Source: Streptomyces sp. NBC_01232
GTDB taxonomy: Bacteria; Actinomycetota; Actinomycetes; Streptomycetales; Streptomycetaceae
NCBI RefSeq assembly: GCF_035989885.1
Contig: NZ_CP108518.1
Coordinates: 7,989,001 to 8,053,000 of the forward strand
Length of the DNA stretch: 64,000 nt
Direction of reading: 5' to 3'
Shown here: positions 48,805-57,582 of the stretch, in pieces
Position numbering within the stretch: position 1 is the first letter of the stretch
Layout of the letters: every line of letters starts with the position of its first letter
Made by a program: the position numbers and the translations under genes
Notes under the pieces: model-generated
Told to the model about the DNA's origin: nothing
Databases searched by the model: none
What the model saw: only the letters and a program-made list of their open reading frames with translations

Positions 48805-49703
48805 ACGACACCGCCCTCGCCGTCGGCCTCTGCCTGGCGTCGGCCGTGGCCTACGCGGCCGCAGCCGTGGCCCAGGAACGGCTCGCCCGGGCCGCCGTCG
48901 CACGCAGCGCCAAGGCCCTGCTGGGCTCCGGCGCCTGGTGGTGGTCGGCCGGGCTGAACGCGGCCGCGGCGCTGCTGCACGCGGCAGCCCTGCGGTACGG
49001 CCCGCTCACCCTGGTGCAGCCGCTCGGCGCCCTCACCCTGGTGGCCGCCGTCCCGCTCGGGGCGCGCAGGTCCGGCCGCCGGGTGGCGGCCACCGAATGG
49101 CGGGGCACCCTGGCCACCGTCGCCGGGCTCGGCCTGCTCCTGCTCCCGGCCTCCGGGCCGGCCCCCGACGACACCCTCACGCTGGTCGAGGCACTGGCTG
49201 TCTCCGGGGCGACGACCGCCGTGATCCTGATGCTGACCGCGGCCAAGGACCCGGGGGCGGGGCTGCGCCACGCGACCGCGTCGGGCCTGGCCTCCGCGGC
49301 GGCCTCCGCCCTGACCCAGACGGTTGCCGTGGCGGCCGGCCGCGGCGGAGCCCTGCTCAGCTTCCGGGTCGTCTCGGTGGCCCTGCTCGTCGTGGTGTTC
49401 GCGGTCGGCGGGATGCTGCTGTCGCAGCGGGCCTACCGCGGCGGACTCGGCGCCCCGCTCGCCGTGGTGAACCTGGCCAATCCGCTGGCCGCGGCCGCCA
49501 TCGGCATGGTCCTGCTCGGCGAGCGGCTGCAGGGCGGAGTGGCGGGGCTGCTCTTGGCGGGGGCCGGAGCCTTCCTGGCGGCGCGCGGGGTGCTCCTGCT
49601 CACCCGGGCGCCCGCCGCCGGTACGGGTGCCGGTGCCGCTGCGGGTGGAGGTGCCGTCGGGAGTGCCGAACTCTCCGTACCGGCTGGGCGCGTGGCGCTC
49701 TGA
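48801..49703 (+). CDS. DMT-like integral membrane protein
   Basis: 300 residues with nine to ten membrane helices. AVAYAAAAVAQERLAR opens it, and LRYGPLTLVQPLGALTLVAA and NPLAAAAIGMVLLGERLQGG match the drug/metabolite transporter fold (NIPA-like/EamA). ATG at 48801 overlaps the PAP2 stop (ATGA), so translation is coupled. The substrate is unknown; with PAP2 it could move or remodel a lipid or phospho-compound. Confidence 0.85.
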   Translation: MNDTALAVGLCLASAVAYAAAAVAQERLARAAVARSAKALLGSGAWWWSAGLNAAAALLHAAALRYGPLTLVQPLGALTLVAAVPLGARRSGRRVAATEWRGTLATVAGLGLLLLPASGPAPDDTLTLVEALAVSGATTAVILMLTAAKDPGAGLRHATASGLASAAASALTQTVAVAAGRGGALLSFRVVSVALLVVVFAVGGMLLSQRAYRGGLGAPLAVVNLANPLAAAAIGMVLLGERLQGGVAGLLLAGAGAFLAARGVLLLTRAPAAGTGAGAAAGGGAVGSAELSVPAGRVAL

Positions 49704-49836
49704 GTCCGTGGCGCCCCACGTCCGCGAGGGCCTGAGCCGATGGGGGGCAGGGCCCGCGGAGAACCGATTCAGCCCAGGTGGCGTCCTCCACGGAGAACGC
49801 CCGAACGACTGAACGACCGAAGCGGAGTGACTGGAC

Positions 49837-50103
49837 ATGGGGATCGTCAGCTGGATCATCCTGGGACTGCTGGCCGGGGGAATCGCCAAGGTCCTGCTGC
49901 CCGGCCGGGATCCCGGTGGCCTGATCGGGACCACCCTCATCGGCGTCGCCGGAGCCTTCATCGGCGGCTGGCTCTCGGCGAAGGTGCTGGACAAGCCGAT
50001 CCAGACCGAGTTCTTCGACCTGGCGACCTGGGGCTCCGCCATCGCGGGCTCGCTGGTCCTGCTGATCGGCTACCGCATCCTGTTCGGCAACTCCCGGGAC
50101 TGA
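49837..50103 (+). CDS. GlsB/YeaQ/YmgE family membrane protein
   Basis: 88 residues with three membrane helices. SWIILGLLAGGIAKVLLPGR, GTTLIGVAGAFIGGWLS and SAIAGSLVLLIGYRI are the transglycosylase-associated (GlsB) family signature. It is small, stress-associated, with no known enzymatic role. ATG at 49837 with CGGAGTG upstream. Confidence 0.92.
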   Translation: MGIVSWIILGLLAGGIAKVLLPGRDPGGLIGTTLIGVAGAFIGGWLSAKVLDKPIQTEFFDLATWGSAIAGSLVLLIGYRILFGNSRD

Positions 50104-50135
50104 CCCGCGCACCCGCCGGCCGTAGGGTCAGCCGC

Positions 50136-51284
50136 ATGAGGAGATCCACCCCGCTCGCCCGCATCCTGGGCGCCGCCGCACTGCTGTGTGCCGCCGTCGC
50201 CCTCGGCGCCACCCAGGCCGCCCGGGCCGGAACCGCCACCGGGGCCGCCCGCCCGGACATCCTCATCCCGCTGCTCGCGGCCGGTGTCCTGGCCGCCGGC
50301 TGGGTGCTCGCCGTCCGGGCCGCGCCCCTGGTCGAGCCTCTGCCGGCGGCCCCCGCCCGTGCCGCGATACCCGCCGTGCTCGCCGCCGTCCGCCGCGACC
50401 CCGGCCACCTGGCCGGCGCCCTGCTGTTCGTATGGGCTCCGTACGCGGCCGCCGCGGCCGCCTATGCCGGCAGCGGGTCGGCCGCCGGCAGCCTGATCTG
50501 CCTGATCGCCTTCTTCTTCGCCATCGGCACCTCCCCGTACGCACTCCGCGATCTGCTCGGCAGGCAACTCGGATCCGCCGAGCGGCTGCTGCGGGAGGAC
50601 GCCGCCGCCGGGCGGGTGCACGCCGTGCGCGTCCGGATCGACCGCGCCGTGCGGGAGGACCCGCCCGGCCCCGCCGCCACCGGCATCCGCCCGCCCCGGG
50701 CCGATGCCTCACGCCGCCTCGAACTCATCCCGGGTACGCCGGACGGCGCCCCGCCGCCCGTCGGGTTCCGGCCGATGTCCGGCTCCGGCTTCCGGACGCT
50801 CACCGGTGACAAGCACCTGGCCGAGGCCGCCGCCCAACTCGTCGGCCACGAGGCCTGGCTGTGCTGGCCCGCCCGGTGGAAGCTGGCGCTGGCCGCCCCC
50901 ACCGACCGCAGGTTCCCGCTGCCCGCCGCCCTGGTCACCGACAGCGGACACGTCGTATGGGGCCGCACCTTCGAGGAGGACTGGGACCGCTACCTGCGTT
51001 CCGGCGCGGCCCCCGAGCACCCGACCGACCCCGGCCTCACCGCCGTTCCCCTCCCGCGCCCCGCACGCTTCGTCCCCCGGGCGCACGGCCGGGGACTGCT
51101 CGCCCTGGCCGCGGCGTTCCTCACCGCCCTGCCCTGCCTCCTGGGCCTCGTCACGCCGCCGGTGGCGCTCTTCCTCGCGGTGAGCGCGGGTCTGCTGGTC
51201 CTCGGCGCGGGCCTGTGGATCAGCGGCAGCGCGACCCGGGCGGACCCGCGGCTGTGGACCGTACGGGAACAGACGCGGCCCTGA
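50136..51284 (+). CDS. hypothetical multi-pass membrane protein
   Basis: 382 residues. Hydrophobic segments lie near 8-28, 42-60, 90-108, 113-130, 330-350 and 352-370; between them is a 190-residue soluble region with [34 protein letters not shown] and [17 protein letters not shown]. The loop looks like a small beta domain. I do not recognise the family. ATG at 50136, 32 bp after the GlsB gene. Confidence 0.8.
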   Translation: MRRSTPLARILGAAALLCAAVALGATQAARAGTATGAARPDILIPLLAAGVLAAGWVLAVRAAPLVEPLPAAPARAAIPAVLAAVRRDPGHLAGALLFVWAPYAAAAAAYAGSGSAAGSLICLIAFFFAIGTSPYALRDLLGRQLGSAERLLREDAAAGRVHAVRVRIDRAVREDPPGPAATGIRPPRADASRRLELIPGTPDGAPPPVGFRPMSGSGFRTLTGDKHLAEAAAQLVGHEAWLCWPARWKLALAAPTDRRFPLPAALVTDSGHVVWGRTFEEDWDRYLRSGAAPEHPTDPGLTAVPLPRPARFVPRAHGRGLLALAAAFLTALPCLLGLVTPPVALFLAVSAGLLVLGAGLWISGSATRADPRLWTVREQTRP

Positions 51285-51372
51285 GACGCCCCGCCGCGCC
51301 GACCACCGGCCGATTACGCTGACCGCACCAGCGCGACGGACGAGTACGAGCAGCGAGGAAACCGGTATCCCG

Positions 51373-51852
51373 ATGAGTGTCACCCCCGTTCCCACAGCCG
51401 ACCTGTACGACGAGTACGGCGAGTCCCTCGCCATCTGCGCCACCGGCTTCCGCCAGTTCGGCGGCCGCCGGCTGTTCGCCGGACCCGTACGGACCGTCCG
51501 CTGCCACGAGGACAACGCACTGCTGCGCACGCTCCTCCACACGCCGGGCGAGGGCGCGGTGCTCGTCGTGGACGGCGGCGGCTCACCGCGCACCGCCCTG
51601 GTCGGCGACCTCATCGCGGGCGCGGCCGAGGCCAACGGCTGGGCCGGCCTGATCATCAACGGCTCGGTCCGCGACAGCGTCGCCCTCGGCGGACTCGACC
51701 TCGGCATCAAGGCGCTCGGAACGGTCCCCCGCAAGAGCGGCAAGACCGGCGAGGGCGCGGTCGACGAGCCCGTCACCATCGGCGACATCACCTTCCGCGC
51801 CGGGGACACCGTCCACGCGGACGACGACGGCGTGGTCGTCCTGCCCCGCTGA
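51373..51852 (+). CDS. rraA: RraA-like protein (regulator of RNase E / HMG aldolase fold)
   Basis: 159 residues. [10 protein letters not shown] at the start, [28 protein letters not shown] and [11 protein letters not shown] are the RraA family blocks, with GD and R as in the trimeric fold. In E. coli, RraA inhibits RNase E; in actinobacteria it may act on the RNase E/G homologue or as an aldolase. ATG at 51373. Confidence 0.93.
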   Translation: MSVTPVPTADLYDEYGESLAICATGFRQFGGRRLFAGPVRTVRCHEDNALLRTLLHTPGEGAVLVVDGGGSPRTALVGDLIAGAAEANGWAGLIINGSVRDSVALGGLDLGIKALGTVPRKSGKTGEGAVDEPVTIGDITFRAGDTVHADDDGVVVLPR

Positions 51853-51900
51853 CGCCCGGAGCGGACCGAACGTACGGGAGCACACCGGAGCGGACGGGAG

Positions 51901-51950
51901 CGGCCCGCGGCGGCCCGCGGCGGCCCGCGGCGGCCCGCGGCGGCCCGCAG
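51901..51950 (+). repeat. 10-bp tandem repeat
   Basis: Five copies of CGGCCCGCGG (the last with G-to-A at position 9), between the rraA and PNGase genes. Confidence 0.9.
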
Positions 51951-52023
51951 CGGATCAGAACCGGCCAGGGCCGGAGCCCGGGCCCTGGCACGGCCGCGGC
52001 GGGCCGGGTTTCACTGCGGGCCC

Positions 52024-53652
52024 ATGAGACGACGACACCGCATCACCGGCCTGCTCGGCGCGATCGCGCTGACCGCCGCCACTCTGGCCACCGCGGGACC
52101 CGCGTACGCCGGGACCCCGGCGGCGGACCCGCCGCCCGCCGAGTTCGGCACCGACTGGCACGACCCCCTCACCGCGGCCCCGCCCGTCGCCCGCCCCGCG
52201 ACCCGCTCCTGCCAGGTCACCCTCGCGGAGGCGCAGTTCCGCGACTTCACCCCGTACCGCGGCGGCTACACGCCGCCCGTCGGCTGCGGCACGGCCCGCT
52301 GGGCCAAGGTGGTCCTCCGCCTCGACGGCAAGGTCAAGGGCCGCCAGTACGACCGCCTCGGCCATCTCTCCCTCGGCGGGGTGGAGGTCCTGCGCACCTC
52401 CACCCCGCAGCCCTCGCCCGACGGCATCACCTGGTCCGTCGAGAAGGACGTCACCCGCTACCGCGACACCCTCGCCCGTCCGCAGCCCGTCGAGATGCTC
52501 ATCGGCAACGTCGTCGACGACACCTACACCGGTGTCATCGACGTCAAGGTGGCCCTGACCTTCTACGCCGCCGACGCCCGCACCCCGGCCCCCGACACCC
52601 CCGACCGCGTCCTGCCCCTCACCTCCCCGACGGTCACCACCCCGCGCAACACCGAGCGGCTCCTCGCCGAGGTGTACGCCACCGGCTCGGGCGGTGGCTG
52701 CGAGGAGTACTGGTACATGACCACCCCGGAGGCGGCCCCGTACTCCTGCAAGGCCGCCGACGGCCCGCACCGCGAGGTCCGCGTCCTCGTCGACGGACAG
52801 CTCGCCGGCATCGCCGCGCCCTTCCCGACCGTCTGGACCGGCGGCTGGTCCAACCCGTTCCTCTGGTACGTCACCCCCGGCCCGCGCGCCTTCGACGTCC
52901 AGCCCGTCCGCTACGACCTCACCCCCTACGCGGCCCTCCTCAACGACGGCCGGCCGCACCGGATCGAGGTGTCCGTAGCCGGGGTGCCGGCCGGACAGAG
53001 CGGCTGGAGCACTCCCACCAACCTGCTGCTCTGGCAGGACGAGACGCGCAAGGTCGTCACCGGCGCCCTGACCCGGCACGAGGAGAGCGAGCCGGCCGGC
53101 CACTCCCGGTGGACCCCCGCGGCGCCCGGCGCCCGGCACCGCCTGGACACCGAGGGCGGACACGGACTGACCGTCGCCGGGTACCTGAACACCTCCCACG
53201 GCCGGGTGGCCACCACCGTCTCCCGCACCGTGCGCGGCACCTCGGTCCACCACTGGACCGACGGCGAGAACCAGGACGCGCTCAACGCCACCTGGACCGA
53301 CGAAGAGAGCGTGACGCACGGGCCGGCCACCACCCGCACGGCCCGCACCTACACGATGGACGGCGAGACCACCCTCGGCGCCGGCGACCGGCTGCGCACC
53401 GTCCTGTCGCTCGGCGACCGCGCGGACACCGTCACCCTGCGCGGCGGCAGGGCCGTCGACAGCTCGCGGCTCGACGACCGGTACACCGGTGATGCCACCT
53501 ACACCGCGAACGTCCCGCGCGACCAGCGGCACGCGGTCGCCACGACCTCCGCCCGCTACCGGCTGTACGGGTCGGCAGCACCGGGCGGCTGTTACGACCG
53601 CACCGTGGAGACCGCCCAGGGCACGCTCACGGTGGACCGCCGACACTGCTGA
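52024..53652 (+). CDS. secreted PNGase A-like peptide N-glycosidase
   Basis: 542 residues. Sec signal (1-29, AYAGTP cleavage). The mature part starts with a beta domain around 60-180 (CQVTLAEAQFRDF, WAKVVLRLDGKVKGRQYDRL, GVEVLRTSTPQPSPDGITWS) that matches plant/fungal PNGase A (peptide-N4-asparagine amidase), followed by the WTGGWSNPFLWYVTPGPRAF region and a beta-rich C-terminal half. It would release N-glycans, including core alpha-1,3-fucosylated ones, outside the cell. Several Cys suggest disulfides. ATG at 52024. Confidence 0.88.
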   Translation: MRRRHRITGLLGAIALTAATLATAGPAYAGTPAADPPPAEFGTDWHDPLTAAPPVARPATRSCQVTLAEAQFRDFTPYRGGYTPPVGCGTARWAKVVLRLDGKVKGRQYDRLGHLSLGGVEVLRTSTPQPSPDGITWSVEKDVTRYRDTLARPQPVEMLIGNVVDDTYTGVIDVKVALTFYAADARTPAPDTPDRVLPLTSPTVTTPRNTERLLAEVYATGSGGGCEEYWYMTTPEAAPYSCKAADGPHREVRVLVDGQLAGIAAPFPTVWTGGWSNPFLWYVTPGPRAFDVQPVRYDLTPYAALLNDGRPHRIEVSVAGVPAGQSGWSTPTNLLLWQDETRKVVTGALTRHEESEPAGHSRWTPAAPGARHRLDTEGGHGLTVAGYLNTSHGRVATTVSRTVRGTSVHHWTDGENQDALNATWTDEESVTHGPATTRTARTYTMDGETTLGAGDRLRTVLSLGDRADTVTLRGGRAVDSSRLDDRYTGDATYTANVPRDQRHAVATTSARYRLYGSAAPGGCYDRTVETAQGTLTVDRRHC

Positions 53653-53679
53653 GCCGGCCGCCCCCTACGATATGCGGCC

Positions 53680-55386
53680 ATGGACACGAGTGAGGCCGGC
53701 AGACAGCTGATCGACGGCCGTTTCGAGCTGGTCGCACCCCTGGGAAGCGGCGGCATGGGTACGGTGTGGCGCGCCCGCGACATCGCCCTGCACCGCGAGG
53801 TCGCACTGAAGGAGGTGCGCCCGCCGGACCCGGCCACGGCCGCCGCGCAGCCCGGTCTCGCCGACCAGCTGCGCGAACGGGCCGTCCGCGAGGCCCGTGC
53901 CCTCGCCCGCCTCGCCCACCCCCACGTGGTGACCATCCACCACATCGTGGAACCGCCGGACGGCGCCGACGGCCACCCGTGGATCGTCATGGAGCTGGTC
54001 CAGGGCGGCTCCCTGCACGACCGGCTGGCGTCCGGGCCGATGCCGCCCGCCGACGTGCTGCGGCTCGGCCTCGACGTGCTCTCCGCGCTGCGCGCCGCTC
54101 ACGACGAAGGCGTGCTCCACCGCGACGTGAAGCCGGCCAATGTGCTGCTGCGCCCCAACGGGTCGGCCGTGCTCACCGACTTCGGCATCGCGGCCCTGCA
54201 CGGTTCGACCGGGCTCACCTCGACCGGGGTGCTGATCGGCTCGCCCGAGTACATCGCGCCCGAACGCGTCCGCGGCGAGGAGGGGCTGGCCGCCTCCGAC
54301 CTGTGGTCGCTCGGCATGCTGCTCTACGTGGCCGCCGAGGGCGTGCACCCGCTGCGCCGGGCCACCAGCCTGGCCACGGTCGTCGCCGTGCTCGACGAGC
54401 CGATCCCGGCGCCCGTGCGCTCCGGGCCGCTGGCGCCCGTACTGGAACGCCTGCTCGTACGGGACCCGGCGGCGCGGCCCGACGGGGCGCAACTGGAACA
54501 ACTGCTCCGGGACGCGAGCGCTGCTCTCGGTTCCGGCTACGGGGCGGGCGTCCCGCCGGTCGCGGCCGCACCCGTATCGGCCGCACCGGTCGCACCGGTC
54601 GCCGCGCCGGCGGTCCCGGGCCAGTTCGGCCCGTACGGCGGCCCCTACGGCTCACCCACCCCGCCGCCGTTCGGCCCGGGAGCTTCCCCCTACGCGGCCA
54701 CCACCACGCCCGTCCCGCTCAGGCCCCCGGCCCCGCGCCGGCGCCCGGCCCTGATCGGGGCCGCGCTCACGGCGGTCCTGGCGGTCGCGGTCGTCGGGAT
54801 CATCCAGTGGCTTCCCGACGGGAACTCGGGCGACGACGACGCGAAGGACGCCCGCGCCACCCGGCCCGCCGTCGCCACCCAGGCCGTACCCCCGGCCTCG
54901 ACCCCCGCGCCGAAGGCGAGTGCCTCCAAGGCCGGCACGGCCCGGGGCAGCATGCTCACCCCGCAGAACATCCGTACCGCCCTCGAGGCGCTCAAGGTGA
55001 AGACGGGCACCACGACCTTCGTGGACCTCAAGGTCTACGACGGCTACGTCCTCGCCTCGATCCCCACCGCCGCCGGTGCCGAGACCGTCGACGCCTGGCA
55101 GTACCGCGACGGCGAGGCCAAGCGCACTGGCCCGGACGGCACGGTCGAGGAGGGCGAGCCCCTCATCGACATGGCGACCGTCAACTGGGACGCGCTGCCC
55201 GGCCTGCTGGAGCAGTCCAAGAAGGAACTGGGCGTCGAGAAGCCGACCTCGACCTACGTGATCGTCGAGCCCTGGATGATGGACCAGGTGCCCTGCATGC
55301 GTCCCTACCTCAGCGACGAGTACGGCCGCGGCGGCTATGTGCTCGCCGGCATCGACGGCAAGGTCAAGAAGGTCGTCTCCTCCTGA
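53680..55386 (+). CDS. membrane Ser/Thr protein kinase
   Basis: 568 residues. The kinase domain (about 12-275) has PLGSGGMGTVWRA, VALKEV, LHRDVKPANVLL, TDFGIA and IAPERV, all complete. A Pro/Ala/Gly linker contains FGPYGGPYGSP. One membrane helix (about 357-378) precedes a 190-residue outer domain with a Thr/Pro/Ala stem and a folded part containing FVDLKVYDGYVLASIPT and a single Cys pair region. ATG at 53680. It starts only 27 bp after the PNGase gene, so it may be co-transcribed. Confidence 0.93.
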   Translation: MDTSEAGRQLIDGRFELVAPLGSGGMGTVWRARDIALHREVALKEVRPPDPATAAAQPGLADQLRERAVREARALARLAHPHVVTIHHIVEPPDGADGHPWIVMELVQGGSLHDRLASGPMPPADVLRLGLDVLSALRAAHDEGVLHRDVKPANVLLRPNGSAVLTDFGIAALHGSTGLTSTGVLIGSPEYIAPERVRGEEGLAASDLWSLGMLLYVAAEGVHPLRRATSLATVVAVLDEPIPAPVRSGPLAPVLERLLVRDPAARPDGAQLEQLLRDASAALGSGYGAGVPPVAAAPVSAAPVAPVAAPAVPGQFGPYGGPYGSPTPPPFGPGASPYAATTTPVPLRPPAPRRRPALIGAALTAVLAVAVVGIIQWLPDGNSGDDDAKDARATRPAVATQAVPPASTPAPKASASKAGTARGSMLTPQNIRTALEALKVKTGTTTFVDLKVYDGYVLASIPTAAGAETVDAWQYRDGEAKRTGPDGTVEEGEPLIDMATVNWDALPGLLEQSKKELGVEKPTSTYVIVEPWMMDQVPCMRPYLSDEYGRGGYVLAGIDGKVKKVVSS

Positions 55387-55400
55387 CATCGTGTACCCGT

Positions 55401-55432
55401 ACGCACGTGCACGCGCACGCATGCACGTGCGT
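55401..55432 (+). terminator. hairpin after the kinase gene
   Basis: 11-bp perfect arms ACGCACGTGCA/TGCACGTGCGT with a 10-base loop, 14 bp downstream of the kinase stop and 35 bp before the next start codon. Confidence 0.65.
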
Positions 55433-55467
55433 CCGTACGGTCCGACACGTCAGGGAGCACGACCACC

Positions 55468-56373
55468 ATGCCCAGTTGGCGCACCACCCTCACGGCGGCC
55501 GGGATATCCGGCCGCCCGCTGCGGGACGACTACACGCACGCCGCCCGCCGGGTACTGCGCCGCGAGCCCGCCCCCTACCTGGCGCTGCGGCTGCTCGCCG
55601 CGCCACCGCTGGTGCCCTTCCTCGCTGCCGGTCTCGCCTTCATGAACCTGGTCGACGACGTCGCCGAGACCGGAACCCCGCAGCAACGCGCAGCAGGTCT
55701 CGCGGCGTTGTCCGAGCGGGTCGACGCGGCACTGAAGTCCGGGGACAGTCCCGACCCCCTCCTGCGGGCCTACGCGCACGCGGTGGACTCCCGCGGTCTT
55801 CCGGCGCACTGGGTCACCCGCTTCCTCACGGGCGCCGCCACCGCGGAGGCCGGCTTCGACGGCTTCGCCGCGGAGGAGGACTTCCAGACCTACCTCGACG
55901 ACTACGCGTGGCCCGGTGTGATCGTCTTCACCGGACTCCAGTACCGGGGCGGCCCCGACCCCGAACAGGCCGCGGGCTGGCGGCGGTTCGTCGACGCCGC
56001 CCAGCGCGTGGACTTTCTCGCCGACCTCTGCGGGGACCTCGCGGAGGGCCGGCTCTGCATCCCGCGCGCCCGCCTCGCGGAGCACTCGGTGACCCGCGCC
56101 GACCTGGAACGGGCCCGTGACACCCCGGCCGTACGGGAGCTCCTCGCCGCCGAGTGCCTGCGTGCCCGTACGGCACTGGAAGCCGCGGGCGGCATCCTCG
56201 ACCTCGCCGAACCAGGGCTGCGGCGCGTGATCGCGACCATGACGGAGCTGATGGCGCACCAGCTGACCGCGGTGGAGCGCGCGGGGATCACCGCCCTGCG
56301 CCGGGACACCGGCTACGGCCCGGCGGCGCCCGTGCGGATCCTCGCCCGCGCCGCCCGCCGCCGCCCCGCCTGA
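55468..56373 (+). CDS. squalene/phytoene synthase-like protein (orphan)
   Basis: 301 residues, all-helical. FMNLVDDVAETG is the first aspartate-rich region (family DDxxD-type) and VDFLADLCGDLAEGRLCIPR is the second, which in true synthases reads NxxxDxxxDxxxGRxYLP. The fold and length match the trans-isoprenyl diphosphate head-to-head synthases. No desaturase, hopene cyclase or other terpenoid gene lies nearby. It could make a squalene/phytoene-type C30/C40 product or have lost activity. ATG at 55468, with CAGGGAG upstream. Confidence 0.85.
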   Translation: MPSWRTTLTAAGISGRPLRDDYTHAARRVLRREPAPYLALRLLAAPPLVPFLAAGLAFMNLVDDVAETGTPQQRAAGLAALSERVDAALKSGDSPDPLLRAYAHAVDSRGLPAHWVTRFLTGAATAEAGFDGFAAEEDFQTYLDDYAWPGVIVFTGLQYRGGPDPEQAAGWRRFVDAAQRVDFLADLCGDLAEGRLCIPRARLAEHSVTRADLERARDTPAVRELLAAECLRARTALEAAGGILDLAEPGLRRVIATMTELMAHQLTAVERAGITALRRDTGYGPAAPVRILARAARRRPA

Positions 56374-56391
56374 CCGGTTCGGCCGGTCAGG
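56369..56391. terminator. hairpin terminator
   Basis: 9-bp perfect stem CCTGACCGG/CCGGTCAGG with the stable UUCGG loop, overlapping the stop codon of the synthase-like gene and facing the convergent LysM gene. Confidence 0.75.
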
Positions 56392-56489
56392 TCCTCGGTC
56401 CGGGTTTCCAGGTGTCGCAGTCCGGGTGGAGGAACGGCAGCCGCGGAGCCCGGGCCGGCACCGAGCGGGGGAACGACGGGAACGCCTTC

Positions 56490-57188
56490 CTAGTAGGGTC
56501 CGTTCACGTTGTCGATCGAACCGTAGCGCTTGGCCGCGTAGTTGCAGGCGGCGGTGATGTTGGCGACCGGGTCGTAGGAGTCCAGCGAGGTTCCGGGCAC
56601 GTGGTAGGCGCGGAAGGTCGGGTCGATGACCTGGAGCAGACCCTTGGACGGGATCCCGTTCCGGGCGTTGATGTCCCAGTTGTTGATCGCCAGCGGATTG
56701 CCCGAGGACTCGCGCATCACATTGCGGTGAATTCCGTTGTAGGAGCCGGGAATTCCGTGCTTCGCCATCACGTCGAGGGACTCGCGGATCCACCCGTCGA
56801 GATTGTTCGCGTAGGCCGTGGCGGGCTTGGCCGCGGGCTTGAGGGCGGTCCGGGCGGCGGACCTGCTCGCACGCTCGGTCTCCGCCTGGACGCCGAGCTT
56901 CAGTTTGATGCCGGGCCGGATGATCGACGGATCATTACCGACGACGGTCCGGTTCGCCGCGTAGAGCTGCTTCCAGCCGCCGCTCAGGGAATGCTTTGCC
57001 GCGATCTCCGAAAGGGTGTCGCCCGCGACCACGGAATACGTCGTGGGGGCGGCGGCTGTCTCCACCGCCCCGGCGGTGGTGGCGCTGATCAGCGGGAGAG
57101 TGAGGGCCGCGCCACCGGTGCCGGCGAGCGCCAGCTTGCGGGTGATCCGGTAGTGCTTCGGCCGACGGTGCTTACCCTTTGCAGGCAT
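56490..57188 (-). CDS. secreted LysM + lysozyme-like transglycosylase
   Basis: 232 residues. Basic N-terminus and signal (1-42), a LysM domain (about 50-100: YSVVAGDTLSEIAAKHSLSG, WKQLYAANRTVVGNDPSIIR, PGIKLKL), a linker, then a transglycosylase SLT domain (about 125-232) with VMRESSGNPLAINNWDINAR, SKGLLQVIDPTFRAYH, and the final NITAACNYAAKRYGS. The catalytic Glu is in RESSGN. It binds and cuts peptidoglycan. GTGAGGAATT stands before the ATG at 57188. A structured leader of nearly 400 bp lies upstream. Confidence 0.92.
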   Translation of the reverse strand: MPAKGKHRRPKHYRITRKLALAGTGGAALTLPLISATTAGAVETAAAPTTYSVVAGDTLSEIAAKHSLSGGWKQLYAANRTVVGNDPSIIRPGIKLKLGVQAETERASRSAARTALKPAAKPATAYANNLDGWIRESLDVMAKHGIPGSYNGIHRNVMRESSGNPLAINNWDINARNGIPSKGLLQVIDPTFRAYHVPGTSLDSYDPVANITAACNYAAKRYGSIDNVNGPY

Positions 57189-57370
57189 GGCGGAATTCCT
57201 CACGTGGGGGGACGGGAGATCCCGGGCGGCGGCCGTATTCGGCAGCTGACCACCAGGAACGAGGTGACCGTAGGCGAGCCCGCCACGCGGGAACAAGACC
57301 CGAATTCCACCGATAGATCGACATCTCGCTATCGGTCGGGTAAATGACCTTGAAGGGGTATGAGGGCAAT

Positions 57371-57404
57371 AGCCGATTCCCTTTCCGGGGAAAGGGAATC
57401 GGCT
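57371..57404 (-). terminator. very stable hairpin between DapA-like and LysM genes
   Basis: 16-base perfect arms AGCCGATTCCCTTTCC/GGAAAGGGAATCGGCT separated by GG. It could terminate the DapA-like transcript (179 bp after its stop) or act in the LysM leader. There is no U-tract. Confidence 0.65.
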
Positions 57405-57471
57405 GTTCTGCGGAAATGATGTTGAGGTGTCCGGTGTGGCTCACATCACGGGTCGTGGGACGCGTGACCAA

Positions 57472-57520
57472 TACGGGCAAGTAAGCCCTCGGGGTGCCTC
57501 ATTGGGGCGACTTGCCCGTA
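57472..57520. repeat. inverted repeat in the LysM upstream region
   Basis: TACGGGCAAGT (57472-57482) and ACTTGCCCGTA (57510-57520) are exact 11-bp inverted copies around 27 bp that contain a nested GCCC...GGGC. It is a likely RNA stem or operator. Confidence 0.5.
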
Positions 57521-57582
57521 GGAGGCGAATCACCCATTCAGGACTCTTTCCGGCGTATTGCCGGCCGGTGCGCGTCCCGGCG

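Larger units (their letters stand above)
57189..57582. other. structured intergenic region upstream of the LysM gene
   Basis: 394 bp on the minus strand between the DapA-like stop and the LysM start. It contains three inverted repeats: 57307-57334 (8-bp arms ACCGATAG/CTATCGGT), 57371-57404 (16-bp arms) and 57472-57520 (11-bp arms). I looked for the c-di-AMP ydaO riboswitch core expected in front of such genes and did not find a clear match. Confidence 0.55.

Noticed and set aside
57189..57582. c-di-AMP (ydaO) riboswitch upstream of the LysM gene
   Set aside because: The conserved core bases (GGGGGACCC-type and GUCAGCUAACC-type segments) could not be found; only a weak GGGTGATTC resembles the consensus.
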